This document shows, piece after piece, positions 24,142-32,257 of a DNA stretch of 32,565 bases. Every line of letters starts with the position of its first letter. The stretch's first letter is position 1. The DNA is from JANYIP01 sp031394045 (GTDB lineage: Bacteria > Actinomycetota > Actinomycetes > Prado026). Under the pieces are notes generated by a model that was not told the DNA's origin, did not search any database, and saw nothing but the letters and a program-made list of their open reading frames with translations. The translations under genes and the position numbers were made by a program. The stretch lies in NCBI GenBank assembly GCA_031394045.1, contig JANMWN010000034.1, positions 1-32,565 of the forward strand, written 5' to 3'.

Positions 24142-27100
24142 TTAGGGAGTAATCGTGATCGTGACGGGCGCCGACGTGCTGCCGGCGATCCCGTCATGGC
24201 TCGCGACCACGGCGTAGACCGTGTGCGTGCCGATCGACAACGAGCTGGTCGAGAATGACGCCGAGCCGTTCCCGGCGATGGTCACTGTCGCCAGCGAGTT
24301 GAGCACACCAGGCTGGACGAAGGTGACGACCGCGCCTGGGGCGAGCGAGGCCACCGACGGCCCAGCTGTGCTCGCGGAGGCCGAGAACGTCACCATCGTG
24401 CTGCTGGTCGCTGTCGAGGGCGCCGAGAGCGTCACTGACGTCTGCGGCAGCAGGACCGCCTGACCGGAGAAGTACCCCGCCACGTCGGCGAGCACGTCGA
24501 TCGTCCCCACCGAGTTGTAGACCTGCTCCCGCACGGGGTTGCCGGCCGCGATCGCCGTGGTGGCGAGGTTGGCGCGCACGCCGCCCGGCCCGAGGTTGAG
24601 CGCCGAGCTGAGCTTGCCGACCGCCTTGCTCACGTTCACCGGGAACAGGCTGAGATAGGTCACGTTGGTCGGCTGGACCCCAGCCAGGTTGAGCACCACG
24701 GCACCCGGGCGGGTGCCGCTGGCGGCAACGAGGTACGGGCGCGCGGCCGCGGGGCCCAGGGCGGCGCCGCCCCGGCTGTCGACGACCCGGACCGGCGCGA
24801 TCGGCGCCAGCGAGAGACCGCTCCCGGCGCCGTAGTAGCCGGCGACGTCCGCGATCAGGTCGACCGTGCCCGCCGAGTTGTAGAGCGTGACGTCGCCGGC
24901 CGGCGAGACCTTGGTGATCACCAGGTTGGCGACCGCCCTGGACCTGGCGACGTTGAGGTTGGACGAGAGCGGGCCGCCCGCGAAGCCGGTCGGGAACGCC
25001 GAGACGTACGTCGTGGTCGAGGCCCCGACCGCGGTGACGTTGAGGGTCACGGCGTCGATGCCCGACGCGGGCAGGCCTCCGGCGCCGGCGACGTGCAGGG
25101 TGATGCTCCCCGCCGGTCCGACCTTGGCCAACGGCGCGCCCGTACCCGCTCGCGTGTCGAGGATCCGCGTCGGCGACTGCGCCGTGAACAGGTCGTTGCT
25201 GTCGCGGGCGAAGTAGCCCTCGAGGTCGACGAGGACGTCGACCGTGCCGGCCGAGTTGTAGACGGTGATGTTGCCGGCCGCGTTCGCCTTGACCATCACC
25301 AGGTTTGGGATGGGTACGCCCGGTGCCACGTTGACCGCGGAGCTGCTCGAGCCACCGACCGCCCCCGTGGGGTAGACCGAGAGGTACGTCGACGCGCTGG
25401 CGCCGACCGCGGTCACGTTGACGACGGCCGCCGTGATGCCGCTGGCGGGTACGCCGGGCGCCGAGCTCGACAGCGCGACGGTGATGGTGTGCCCGGCGCC
25501 GACCTTGGCCAGCGGCACGCCGGTGCCGTTGCGGGTGTCGGCGATCCGGGTCGGGTCGATCGGGTGGTAGGTGGCGCGGGCGAGGGCCGGGATCCCGAGC
25601 GCGGCAGCAAGCGCCCCGAAGCGGGGGGCGCCGAGGCCGGTGACGTTGTCGTACCCGACGCCTGCGGCGAAGCCGTTGTCGCCGGAGATGACGTCCTGGA
25701 AGGCACTGTCCGGCGCGTTGTAGAGATCGGTGTGGATGTCACCCAGGCCGGTGGTGCGGCCGTTCTCGGACAGCGCGGCGGCCAGCAGGCCGGCGAAGAC
25801 CGGCGAGGCCAGGCTGGTGCCGCCGACCGAGCCGAAGAACTGCCCGTGCACGATCGCGAACGGGGTGCTGGGGTCGGCGAGCAGCGCCACGTCGGGCACC
25901 CGGCGCTTGGTCCCCGACAGGGCGGACTGGTACGCGGGCTGGGCGTAGATCGTGCTGACGCCGCCACCGGACCCGCCCCACGCGGTCTGGTACCCGTTGG
26001 TCAGCGTGGTGCCGCCCACCGAGACGACCTCGGGCACGCTGGTCGGGAAGTCGACCTGGTTGCTGCCCGTCACGAGGGGACAGTCGGTCGAGCCGTTGTC
26101 GCCGCTGGACGCGGACATCGTGGCGCCCGCAGCGACCAGCCGCTGGATCTGGGTGCGTACCAACGTCCCCTCGTTGACGTCGAGGTCGGCCTCGCAGTGC
26201 CCCCACGACGAGGAGACGACCTGGATCTTGCCGGCCACCGCGTCGTCGGCCATCTTGGCGTACGCGTCGACCGAGCCCGCCGTGGTGTTCGGGGCGAAGT
26301 AGGCGCGCTGGCGGGCCATCGGAGCCACGGCGAGCAAGGCCTCGGTGTCGAGCGAGACCTCGACGTCTCCCCCGTTGCCATCGATCAGCGTCGGGTCGGC
26401 GCCGTCGACGGACACCGTGGTCAGCTGACCCGCGAACAGCGGGGTGTCGGCCGCGAGGGCGTAGTTGACCAGGTCGGCCGAGTCGAAGCCGGAGAACTGC
26501 ACGCTGGCCACCGTGATGCCGGCGCCGGCCGCTGGGTCGCTGGGGGCGGCGTACGCGTCGCGGACCTGGTCCGGGATGAAGCCGGCGTCGCCGAGCACGA
26601 ACGCCGGGTGGGCGCGCGGGGCGTAGATCGGCCGGTTGTCCAGACCGACCACGGCGCGCGCAACGGTGCGCAGGGCGGCAGGGACCGTGGGGGCGGTCGC
26701 CGCGCGCAGGTAGCGCGCCGGTCCACCAGGTGCGAATCGCGACGGGGCAGCGACGAGCTGGGTGGCGAAGGCGCTGGCCATCGCAGCGGCGGATCCACTG
26801 ACCGTGACGTCCCACGACCCGGCCCGGGTGACGGTGAGCCCGTGCGCCGCGGCCCAGGCGAGGACCATGGCGCGGCCGGCGGCGGCCGGCGCGAGCCTGG
26901 TCAGCTCGGCGACACGAACCGCCCTCGCAACCTCGGTCAGCGCCCTGGGCCCGGCTGCGAGACGGGCCATCGCGGCGTCCGACCCGGCAGGCGGGGTCAG
27001 CGAGACGATGGCGCTGACGGTCTGCGAGCCGGCGGGTGCGACGGTGCCCTCGTGTGCGACTGCGGCGGCCACGGCGGCGGCGGTCGCGCCAACGACGATG

Positions 27101-27270
27101 CGGTGGGTACTGCCGACTGCCCCCTGGGCGCCCCGGACGCCGGCGGAGCCGGTCGCGGCGCCGGCAGCACCGGCCGGCAGGGCAACCAGGACAGCGAGCG
27201 GCAGCGCGAGCACGGCTGATGCCGCGACGATCGTGCGCCGACGTGAGGTGGAGCGAGTCGAGCTGGACAA
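24142..27270 (-). CDS. Secreted S53 (sedolisin/kumamolisin-like) peptidase with three surface repeats and Ig-like tail
   Basis: TTG 27270 has GGGGG 5 bases upstream. A signal peptide (IVAASAVLALPLAVLVALPAG) is followed by a pro-kumamolisin propeptide to about residue 200, then the S53 catalytic domain. E304 and D308 (G-D-V-E-V-S-L-D) are the Glu/Asp pair, VVSSSWGHCEAD carries the oxyanion region, and G-G-T-S486-L-A-S-P is the nucleophile motif. DVISGDNG and YDNVTGLGAPRFG form the calcium-site end of the domain (about 560). Three 128-residue repeats (565-940) and an Ig-like domain (945-1042) follow. Sedolisins are acid-active serine-carboxyl endopeptidases that self-process. All catalytic residues are present, so activity is likely. 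The shared repeats may hold the enzyme at the cell surface. Confidence 0.9.
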   Translation of the reverse strand: MSSSTRSTSRRRTIVAASAVLALPLAVLVALPAGAAGAATGSAGVRGAQGAVGSTHRIVVGATAAAVAAAVAHEGTVAPAGSQTVSAIVSLTPPAGSDAAMARLAAGPRALTEVARAVRVAELTRLAPAAAGRAMVLAWAAAHGLTVTRAGSWDVTVSGSAAAMASAFATQLVAAPSRFAPGGPARYLRAATAPTVPAALRTVARAVVGLDNRPIYAPRAHPAFVLGDAGFIPDQVRDAYAAPSDPAAGAGITVASVQFSGFDSADLVNYALAADTPLFAGQLTTVSVDGADPTLIDGNGGDVEVSLDTEALLAVAPMARQRAYFAPNTTAGSVDAYAKMADDAVAGKIQVVSSSWGHCEADLDVNEGTLVRTQIQRLVAAGATMSASSGDNGSTDCPLVTGSNQVDFPTSVPEVVSVGGTTLTNGYQTAWGGSGGGVSTIYAQPAYQSALSGTKRRVPDVALLADPSTPFAIVHGQFFGSVGGTSLASPVFAGLLAAALSENGRTTGLGDIHTDLYNAPDSAFQDVISGDNGFAAGVGYDNVTGLGAPRFGALAAALGIPALARATYHPIDPTRIADTRNGTGVPLAKVGAGHTITVALSSSAPGVPASGITAAVVNVTAVGASASTYLSVYPTGAVGGSSSSAVNVAPGVPIPNLVMVKANAAGNITVYNSAGTVDVLVDLEGYFARDSNDLFTAQSPTRILDTRAGTGAPLAKVGPAGSITLHVAGAGGLPASGIDAVTLNVTAVGASTTTYVSAFPTGFAGGPLSSNLNVARSRAVANLVITKVSPAGDVTLYNSAGTVDLIADVAGYYGAGSGLSLAPIAPVRVVDSRGGAALGPAAARPYLVAASGTRPGAVVLNLAGVQPTNVTYLSLFPVNVSKAVGKLSSALNLGPGGVRANLATTAIAAGNPVREQVYNSVGTIDVLADVAGYFSGQAVLLPQTSVTLSAPSTATSSTMVTFSASASTAGPSVASLAPGAVVTFVQPGVLNSLATVTIAGNGSASFSTSSLSIGTHTVYAVVASHDGIAGSTSAPVTITITP

Positions 27271-27504
27271 CCGAACCCCCGGGAGCAGAACCGACGTACG
27301 GACCGTTCAGACCACTCGCGATGGTAGACGGCCATCACGGGCATCCACGGCTGGCGCCGGAGGGACACGCCACCCGTAACCGACCGGCGAGCGCGACTGA
27401 CCCTTCGAGACTGCCTGACTTCGGACAGTAGTCGCTACGGCCGATCGGGCGTAGCTCCTCGGCCTGCGCGCAAGATCGGCCTCGGCACTGCCGACAACGA
27501 TCGG

Positions 27505-27924
27505 GTGAACCTCGAGACGCTGCCGACATGGGCCGAGCCGGTGGCCGACCCCTTCCGTCGCGACCCTGCGTTCTGGCGAGCGGTCTTCGCCAGCGCCGAC
27601 GCGCTGGTGCTGATCGTCGTGGCAGGCCTGGCCTGCTGGCTGGTCGGCCGGCTGGGCGGCAGCACCCTGCTCTCGATCGTCCCGTTCCTGCTGCCGCTGA
27701 TCTTCGTCGGCTGGGCTCTGGTCTCGAGCTCGCGCTCGTCACGCGCCAGCCGGGTGTGGTTTCGCCGCCAGGCCGGCTTGGACGCCTTCGCCATCGTCGA
27801 CGACACAGTCGACGACAACACAGTCGACAAGGACGGGCTATCGACCTGGCGCGACGCGGAGCGGCAGGCCGTCGCCAGCGTCTTCGTTCGCGCGCTGTTC
27901 CGCAACCGGCTGCACAACCCCTGA
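27505..27924 (+). CDS. Small membrane protein of unknown function
   Basis: GTG 27505 gives 139 residues with two clear membrane segments: about 30-50 (ALVLIVVAGLACWLVGRL) and about 55-75 (LLSIVPFLLPLIFVGWALV). A basic loop and an acidic region (VDDTVDDNTVDKDG) follow. Third-position G/C is strong, which supports coding. The last 87 bases overlap the end of the mannosyltransferase gene on the other strand. I do not recognise the family. The next minus-strand gene to the left (S53 peptidase) starts 234 bases away, so the gap 27271-27504 may hold divergent promoters, but no clear one was found. Confidence 0.6.
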   Translation: MNLETLPTWAEPVADPFRRDPAFWRAVFASADALVLIVVAGLACWLVGRLGGSTLLSIVPFLLPLIFVGWALVSSSRSSRASRVWFRRQAGLDAFAIVDDTVDDNTVDKDGLSTWRDAERQAVASVFVRALFRNRLHNP

Positions 27925-29208
27925 CTGCCGCCAGCTCCGGAACCGCGCGTTCACGACCAGCACCACTACCAGGGCAGCCCCGTATCCCACCTGCTGCAGC
28001 ACGCCACCGGACCAGCCGGTCCACCCACCGAGGTACGGCAGGTAGCCGGCCGCGCAGACCACGAGCCACTCGGGTCGGGCCGCGGCCACCGCCAGCCCGG
28101 CCAGGAGCAGGGCGTACCACGGGTACGTCGGCGTAGCGATCAGCAGCGCGACCCCCACCAGCGTGGCGGCCCCCACCCATGGCAGCTCCGGGTCGCCGCG
28201 CAGGTAGACCAGGACAGCAGTCGCGAGCGCGATGGCGACAGCGACGAACGGCGTCCAGCTCTGCGGCAGCACCCGGTGCAGGAGGGCGAACCGGTCGCCG
28301 TTGTCGTACCCCTCCTCGCCGAGGTAGCCCGGCAGGTACCCGATCACCGAGCGCCCGACGCCGAGCACGTGCGGGACGTACGTCAGCGCGAGCAGCCCGG
28401 CCGCTGCGGGAAGCACGACCCAGGGACGGCTGCGCAGCAGCGCAGGGGCGACGATCCCGGGGATCAGCTTGACCCCGATCGCGGCTCCGAGCACCAGGCC
28501 GCCGAGCAGGTGCCGGCGACGGACGACCAGCGAGATCGCGGTCAGCGTGAGCACCGCGCCCAGCCCGTCGACGTGGGCGTTGTTGCCGCACTCGAGGACG
28601 ACGAGCGGGCACCAGGCCCACAGGGCGGCCCAGCGAGGGTCGCGACCGGCCGACCGCAGGATGCGGACCAACAGCAGGGTCCCGAGGACAGCGACGAGGG
28701 CGGCCGCGACCTGGAACGGCCGGATCCCCCACGCGTCCGGCGTCAGCGCGTCGATCAGCCGGAACCACAGCTGGCTCACCGGCGGGTAGATCGTCGGCGC
28801 GTCCGGCCGGTTGATCAGCGGCGGCTGCCCCGGCGGGAACAGCCACGACAGCCGGATCCCGTCCAGCTGCGGGGCCGAGGGCGCGTACGCGTAGGGATCG
28901 ATGCCGCTGTTGCCCACGTGCCCGTCCCACGCGTACCGGTACACGTCGGAGGAGGTACGCGGCAACCACAGCACTGCCACGGCCTGGAGCGCGACCCCCA
29001 CACCGATCACGAGGCGCAGCACCAGGTGGGCAGGCACCTCGCGCAGCAGCGGCATCGCGCAGCCGAAGACCACCCAGCTCGCCGCGACCAGCCAGAAGAC
29101 GGTCGCGGGGTTGTGGTCCCGCGTCCCGGCGGCGAGCGAGCCGGCGGTGAGCCCGATCAGCAGCAGGCCGGCGCCGGCCGAGAGCACGGTGGCTCCGCGC
29201 GGCTTCAC
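27838..29208 (-). CDS. GT87-like (DUF2029) polyprenol-phosphate-dependent mannosyltransferase
   Basis: GTG 29208 overlaps the DUF2064 stop (GTGA), giving 456 residues with many membrane helices. The extracellular-loop motif S-S-D-V-Y-R-Y-A-W-D-G, then GIDPYAYAP and I-Y-P-P-V-S-Q-L-W-F, is characteristic of polytopic GT-C-type mannosyltransferases that use polyprenyl-phosphate sugars to build lipoglycans. Also seen are ECGNNAHVDGLGAVL and GAAIGVKLIPGI. The enzyme acts in the plasma membrane. It is the last gene of the epimerase-GT2-DUF2064 operon. The acceptor is unknown. Confidence 0.85.
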   Translation of the reverse strand: MKPRGATVLSAGAGLLLIGLTAGSLAAGTRDHNPATVFWLVAASWVVFGCAMPLLREVPAHLVLRLVIGVGVALQAVAVLWLPRTSSDVYRYAWDGHVGNSGIDPYAYAPSAPQLDGIRLSWLFPPGQPPLINRPDAPTIYPPVSQLWFRLIDALTPDAWGIRPFQVAAALVAVLGTLLLVRILRSAGRDPRWAALWAWCPLVVLECGNNAHVDGLGAVLTLTAISLVVRRRHLLGGLVLGAAIGVKLIPGIVAPALLRSRPWVVLPAAAGLLALTYVPHVLGVGRSVIGYLPGYLGEEGYDNGDRFALLHRVLPQSWTPFVAVAIALATAVLVYLRGDPELPWVGAATLVGVALLIATPTYPWYALLLAGLAVAAARPEWLVVCAAGYLPYLGGWTGWSGGVLQQVGYGAALVVVLVVNARFRSWRQSGVVQPVAEQRANEDAGDGLPLRVAPGR

Positions 29209-29846
29209 CGGTGCACCGCCAGCTCGGCCGCCCGCCGCGCGAAGCGACCGTGCGGAGCCAGCGCTGCCACGATCGCGATGTCCGACGGGGTGTCGAAGTC
29301 CGTGAGCTCCGGCAGGTCGCCGACCCGCAGCCCGGCCGCCACGAGGCGCTCGCGCTGACGGGCTCCGGTGTCGTCGCGCGACATGGGTACGCCGAGCAGC
29401 AGGCGCGGGTCCGGCGGCACCGCAAAGCCGAGCGCCCAGAACCCGCCGTCGCCGGCCGGGCCGAACCACGCGTCGACGCCGTCCCAGCCGACGTCGAGCA
29501 GCCCGGGCGTCACCTGCGGGGTGTCCATCCCGACCAGCAGCGCAGGACCGCTGACCAGCGAGAAGGCGTACGCGAGCCGCTCGTCGAGCCCGCGACCCTG
29601 CTGGGCCACCACCTCGACACCGCGGCGCTGCCATCCGGCGGCCGGGCCGGAAAGGACCAGCAACCGCCGGGCCGCCGGTGTCGACTCGACGACGTCGAGG
29701 GTGTCGGCAAGCGACGCCTCGGCGAGGGATGCGGCCTCTTCGGGCGAGTACTCCGGCGACAAACGCGTCTTGACCAGACCGGCCCGCGGCGCCTTGGCCA
29801 GCACGATCAGCGTGGTCTGCGGGCTCATCGGGCTCATCGGGCTCAT
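29205..29846 (-). CDS. DUF2064/TIGR04282-family putative glycosyltransferase or nucleotidyltransferase
   Basis: ATG 29846 overlaps the GT2 stop (ATGA 29846-29843). The 213-residue product begins with three MSP triplets and then LIVLAKAPRAGLVKTRLSPEYS, the family N-terminal signature. It continues with LLVGMDTPQVTP (metal-binding D-x-P region), WFGPAGDGGFWALGF, and LTDFDTPSDIA near the end. Proteins of this type have a GT-A-like fold and are annotated as glycosyltransferases in several operons; direct biochemistry is sparse. Gene order (GT2, DUF2064, mannosyltransferase) indicates a shared glycolipid or lipoglycan pathway. Confidence 0.83.
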   Translation of the reverse strand: MSPMSPMSPQTTLIVLAKAPRAGLVKTRLSPEYSPEEAASLAEASLADTLDVVESTPAARRLLVLSGPAAGWQRRGVEVVAQQGRGLDERLAYAFSLVSGPALLVGMDTPQVTPGLLDVGWDGVDAWFGPAGDGGFWALGFAVPPDPRLLLGVPMSRDDTGARQRERLVAAGLRVGDLPELTDFDTPSDIAIVAALAPHGRFARRAAELAVHR

Positions 29847-29847
29847 C
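29821..29847 (-). repeat. Three tandem copies of a 9-base unit at the DUF2064 start
   Basis: GGGCTCATC is repeated exactly three times, followed by a partial GGG. Read on the minus strand, each unit holds an ATG and encodes Met-Ser-Pro, so three in-frame start codons (29846, 29837, 29828) follow each other. Only the first overlaps the upstream stop. Confidence 0.85.
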
Positions 29848-30508
29848 GGGCGAGCACCTTGCTCATGTCGGACACGGCCTGGGCGGTGCCACGCCACGTA
29901 CCCGTCACCTTGGACCGTCCGGTACGCGGCAGGTAGTCGACGTCGACCTCGCGGATCCGCCAGCCAGCGTCGGCGGCTCGTACCAAGGTCTCCAACGGGT
30001 AGCCGCTGCGCCGGTCGACGATGCCGAGGGCAACCAAGCCCTCGCGCCGGGCCGCTCGCATCGGACCGAGGTCGCGGAGCGGGAGCCCGGTTCGCCGCCG
30101 GACCCGCCGGGCCAGCTCCCAGTTGGCCCAGCGCGCGTGCACCGGCCAGGCGCCGCGCTCGGTGGGGCAGCGGCGGCACAGCATCAGGTCGGCGCTGCCA
30201 TCGGCGACCGGGTCGACGACGCGCGGCAGCTGTGCCAGGTCCAACGACGAGTCGCAGTCGGCGAAGGCCACGACCGGCGCGGTCGCGGCGACGAGGCCGG
30301 CGTGGCAGGCGGCGCCGTAGCCACGGCGCCCCTCCGTCACCACGAAGGCGCCGAGCGAGGCGGCCAGCTCGGCCGAGCCGTCGGTGCAGCCGTTGTCGAC
30401 GACGATCGCGCGGTAGCCGTCGGGCAGCCGGCGCAGGACCCAGGGCAGCGCGCCCGCCTCGTCCAGGCAGGGCAAGATCACGTCGACCAGGGGTCGGTCG
30501 ACGGTCAC
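29843..30508 (-). CDS. GT2-family glycosyltransferase (dolichol-phosphate sugar synthase type)
   Basis: GTG 30508 overlaps the epimerase stop (GTGA), giving 221 residues. The GT-A features are VDVILPCLDEAGALPWVL, AIVVDNGCTDGS, RRGYGAACHAGL and VVAFADCDSSLD (DxD equivalent). Then come SGYPLETLVRAADAGWRI and VDYLPRTGRSKVTGTWRG, a C-terminal pattern of polyprenyl-phosphate glycosyltransferases. It has no membrane helices, so it is cytoplasmic or peripheral. It probably makes a lipid-linked sugar for the mannosyltransferase two genes downstream (inference). Confidence 0.88.
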   Translation of the reverse strand: MTVDRPLVDVILPCLDEAGALPWVLRRLPDGYRAIVVDNGCTDGSAELAASLGAFVVTEGRRGYGAACHAGLVAATAPVVAFADCDSSLDLAQLPRVVDPVADGSADLMLCRRCPTERGAWPVHARWANWELARRVRRRTGLPLRDLGPMRAARREGLVALGIVDRRSGYPLETLVRAADAGWRIREVDVDYLPRTGRSKVTGTWRGTAQAVSDMSKVLAR

Positions 30509-31509
30509 GGCTGGTCGCCCCTCAGCGGGTCGGTCGCGAAGGCGGTCATGCCTTCGTCGAAGCCCATCGACGGCTTCCAGCCGAGCTCGTCGACGAGCCG
30601 CTCGGACGACGCGGTCACGTGGCGTACGTCGCCGAGCCGGAAGTCGCCCGTGACAACAGGTCGCGGACCGCCGGACGCTGCCGCCAGTGCCGACGCCATC
30701 TCGCCGACGGTGTGCGGGGTGCCGCTCCCGACGTTGTACGCACGCAACGTTCCTGGCTCGGATGTCGCGGTCAGCGCCACTAGGTTGGCCGCAGCCACGT
30801 CCGTCACGTGGACGAAGTCGCGGCGCTGACCACCGTCCTCGAACACCGTCGGCGCCTCGCCGCGCGCGAGCGCCGACCGGAACAGCGAGGCGACGCCGGC
30901 GTACGGGGTGTCCCGAGGCATCCGCGGGCCGTACACGTTGTGGTAGCGAAGGGCGCACACGGTCCCCCCGGTCCCCCGCGCCCAGGCCGAGGCCAGGTGC
31001 TCCTGCGCCACCTTGGTCGCTGCGTACGTGTTCCGCGGGTCGAGCCGGGCGTCCTCGCCCACCAGCTCGGGCTGCAGCGCGGCGCGACAGTGGGGACAGG
31101 GCGGCTCGAAGCGGCCGGCCTCGAGGTCCTCGACCCGGCGGGGACCGGGGGCCACGGACCCGTGGGTGGCACACGAGTACGCGCCCTCGCCGTAGACGAC
31201 CATCGACGACGCGAGCACGAGGCGACCGATCCCAAGGCGCGCCATGGAGGCGAGCAGGACGGCGGTGCCGAGGTCGTTGTGGGAGGCATAGTCGGGCAGG
31301 TCGTCGAGGTCGACACCGAGCCCGACCTTGGCCGCCTGGTGCGCGACCGCGTCGACACCGGCGAGGGCCGCGTCGCAGGCGTCGGCATCGCGCACGTCGC
31401 TCCCGTCGACGGCAAGGTCGAGGACGCGTACGTCGTGGCCGGCCTCGAGGCACGCCTCGACCACGTGCGAACCGATGAAGCCGCCGCCGCCGGTCACAAG
31501 GATCCGCAT
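30505..31509 (-). CDS. NAD-dependent sugar epimerase/dehydratase with Cys/His insert
   Basis: The 334-residue extended SDR has MRILVTGGGGFIGSHVVEA, LVLASSMVVYGEG, NTY162AATK166, LRYHNVYGPRMPRDTPYAGV and RRDFVHVTDVA. An insert carries C113-x2-H116 and C138-P-H-C141, a possible zinc site. I associate this insert with the group annotated as dTDP-L-rhamnose 4-epimerase-like, but the substrate is unproven. It is the first gene of the four-gene GT operon. A TAGCGT -10 box 6 bases before the ATG suggests a leaderless transcript. Confidence 0.87.
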   Translation of the reverse strand: MRILVTGGGGFIGSHVVEACLEAGHDVRVLDLAVDGSDVRDADACDAALAGVDAVAHQAAKVGLGVDLDDLPDYASHNDLGTAVLLASMARLGIGRLVLASSMVVYGEGAYSCATHGSVAPGPRRVEDLEAGRFEPPCPHCRAALQPELVGEDARLDPRNTYAATKVAQEHLASAWARGTGGTVCALRYHNVYGPRMPRDTPYAGVASLFRSALARGEAPTVFEDGGQRRDFVHVTDVAAANLVALTATSEPGTLRAYNVGSGTPHTVGEMASALAAASGGPRPVVTGDFRLGDVRHVTASSERLVDELGWKPSMGFDEGMTAFATDPLRGDQP

Positions 31510-31621
31510 GCCCCGACGCTAACGGTCACCGTCAAGGCGAGCGCGTCGGGAGGGGCCACGTCAGGGGATTGTAAGGTGCTCGACCGCGCACGTTCCGGCC
31601 GTCACCCTTAGCGTCGGAGCC
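31510..31621. promoter_or_regulatory. Divergent twin leaderless promoters
   Basis: Both outward genes are preceded by TAGCGT followed by CGG-x-GC and the ATG. On the minus strand the box is at 31521-31516, 6 bases before ATG 31509. On the plus strand it is at 31609-31614, 7 bases before ATG 31622. No Shine-Dalgarno is seen for either. An ACGGT-c-ACCGT dyad lies at 31522-31532, next to the left box. Confidence 0.5.
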
Positions 31622-32257
31622 ATGACGCCTGCCATCGCCATGTACGGCAGCGCGTTGATGCACGGCCATCCGCTCAGGTACGTCCACCGCGACGGCAGCC
31701 GCAGGCCGGTCGACCTCGCGCGGTACCGCGGACCCGCCGACACCGTCGACGCCGACCTGGTCGACCGCTGCTCTGGCCCGACCCTCGACGTCGGCTGCGG
31801 CCCGGCCCGCTTCGTGTCGGCGCTGATGGCTCGCGGCCTGCCGGCACTCGGTGTCGACGTGGCTCCGGGGGCTGTTGCCGTCGCGCGCTCGGCCGGCGCG
31901 ACCGTGCTGCAGCGGTCGGTGTTCCAGCCGCTGCCCGGCGAGGGTCGGTGGCACCGTGTCCTCCTGCTCGACGAGAACGTGGGGATCGGCGGTTGCCCCG
32001 AGCGGCTGCTGCGCCGGATCTGTGAGCTGCTGGCCCCAGACGGGCTCGCCCTGGTCGAGGCCGACGCCGACGACGAGGCCGACGACCGCGCGCACCTTCG
32101 AGTCGAGAACCACGAGGGCGAGGTCAGCAGCTCGTTCCCCTGGGCCCGCCTCGGCGCCGACACCATCGAGGGTGTGGCCATCGGCGTCGGCCTGCGTACG
32201 GTCGAGCGCTGGCGCCTCGGCGGCCGCAGCTTCGTCAGCCTCGCTCGCCCCTGCTGA
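31622..32257 (+). CDS. Class I SAM-dependent methyltransferase
   Basis: 211 residues. The SAM motif I is L-D-V-G-C-G-P-A-R-F-V, followed by ALGVDVAPGAVAVARSAGA (motif II, acidic residue), LLLDENVGIGGCPERLLRRICELLAPDG (motif IV/V region) and ALVEAD. A C-terminal strand pair closes the fold. The substrate is unknown. The gene is divergent from the glycosyltransferase operon, shares its promoter region, and overlaps by 23 bases the convergent oxidoreductase gene, so it may modify the same glycolipid (inference). Confidence 0.86.
   Translation: MTPAIAMYGSALMHGHPLRYVHRDGSRRPVDLARYRGPADTVDADLVDRCSGPTLDVGCGPARFVSALMARGLPALGVDVAPGAVAVARSAGATVLQRSVFQPLPGEGRWHRVLLLDENVGIGGCPERLLRRICELLAPDGLALVEADADDEADDRAHLRVENHEGEVSSSFPWARLGADTIEGVAIGVGLRTVERWRLGGRSFVSLARPC

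Noticed and set aside
19660..25575. Possible CRISPR or DNA satellite because of regular repetition
   Set aside because: The repeats are about 384 bases long, diverged and coding. They are protein repeats in three genes, not short identical repeats with spacers.
25093..27219. 708-residue open frame on the plus strand
   Set aside because: It lies opposite the S53 peptidase, has low-complexity Arg/Gly/Asp-rich composition and no motifs. The minus-strand frame has all catalytic residues.
27335..29425. 696-residue open frame on the minus strand
   Set aside because: It is an Arg/Pro/Ala-rich shadow of the mannosyltransferase and DUF2064 genes in another frame.
29843..31453. 536-residue open frame covering GT2 and the epimerase
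   Set aside because: The first 60% is an Arg/Pro-rich shadow of the epimerase. Only the part from GTG 30508 onwards is the glycosyltransferase.
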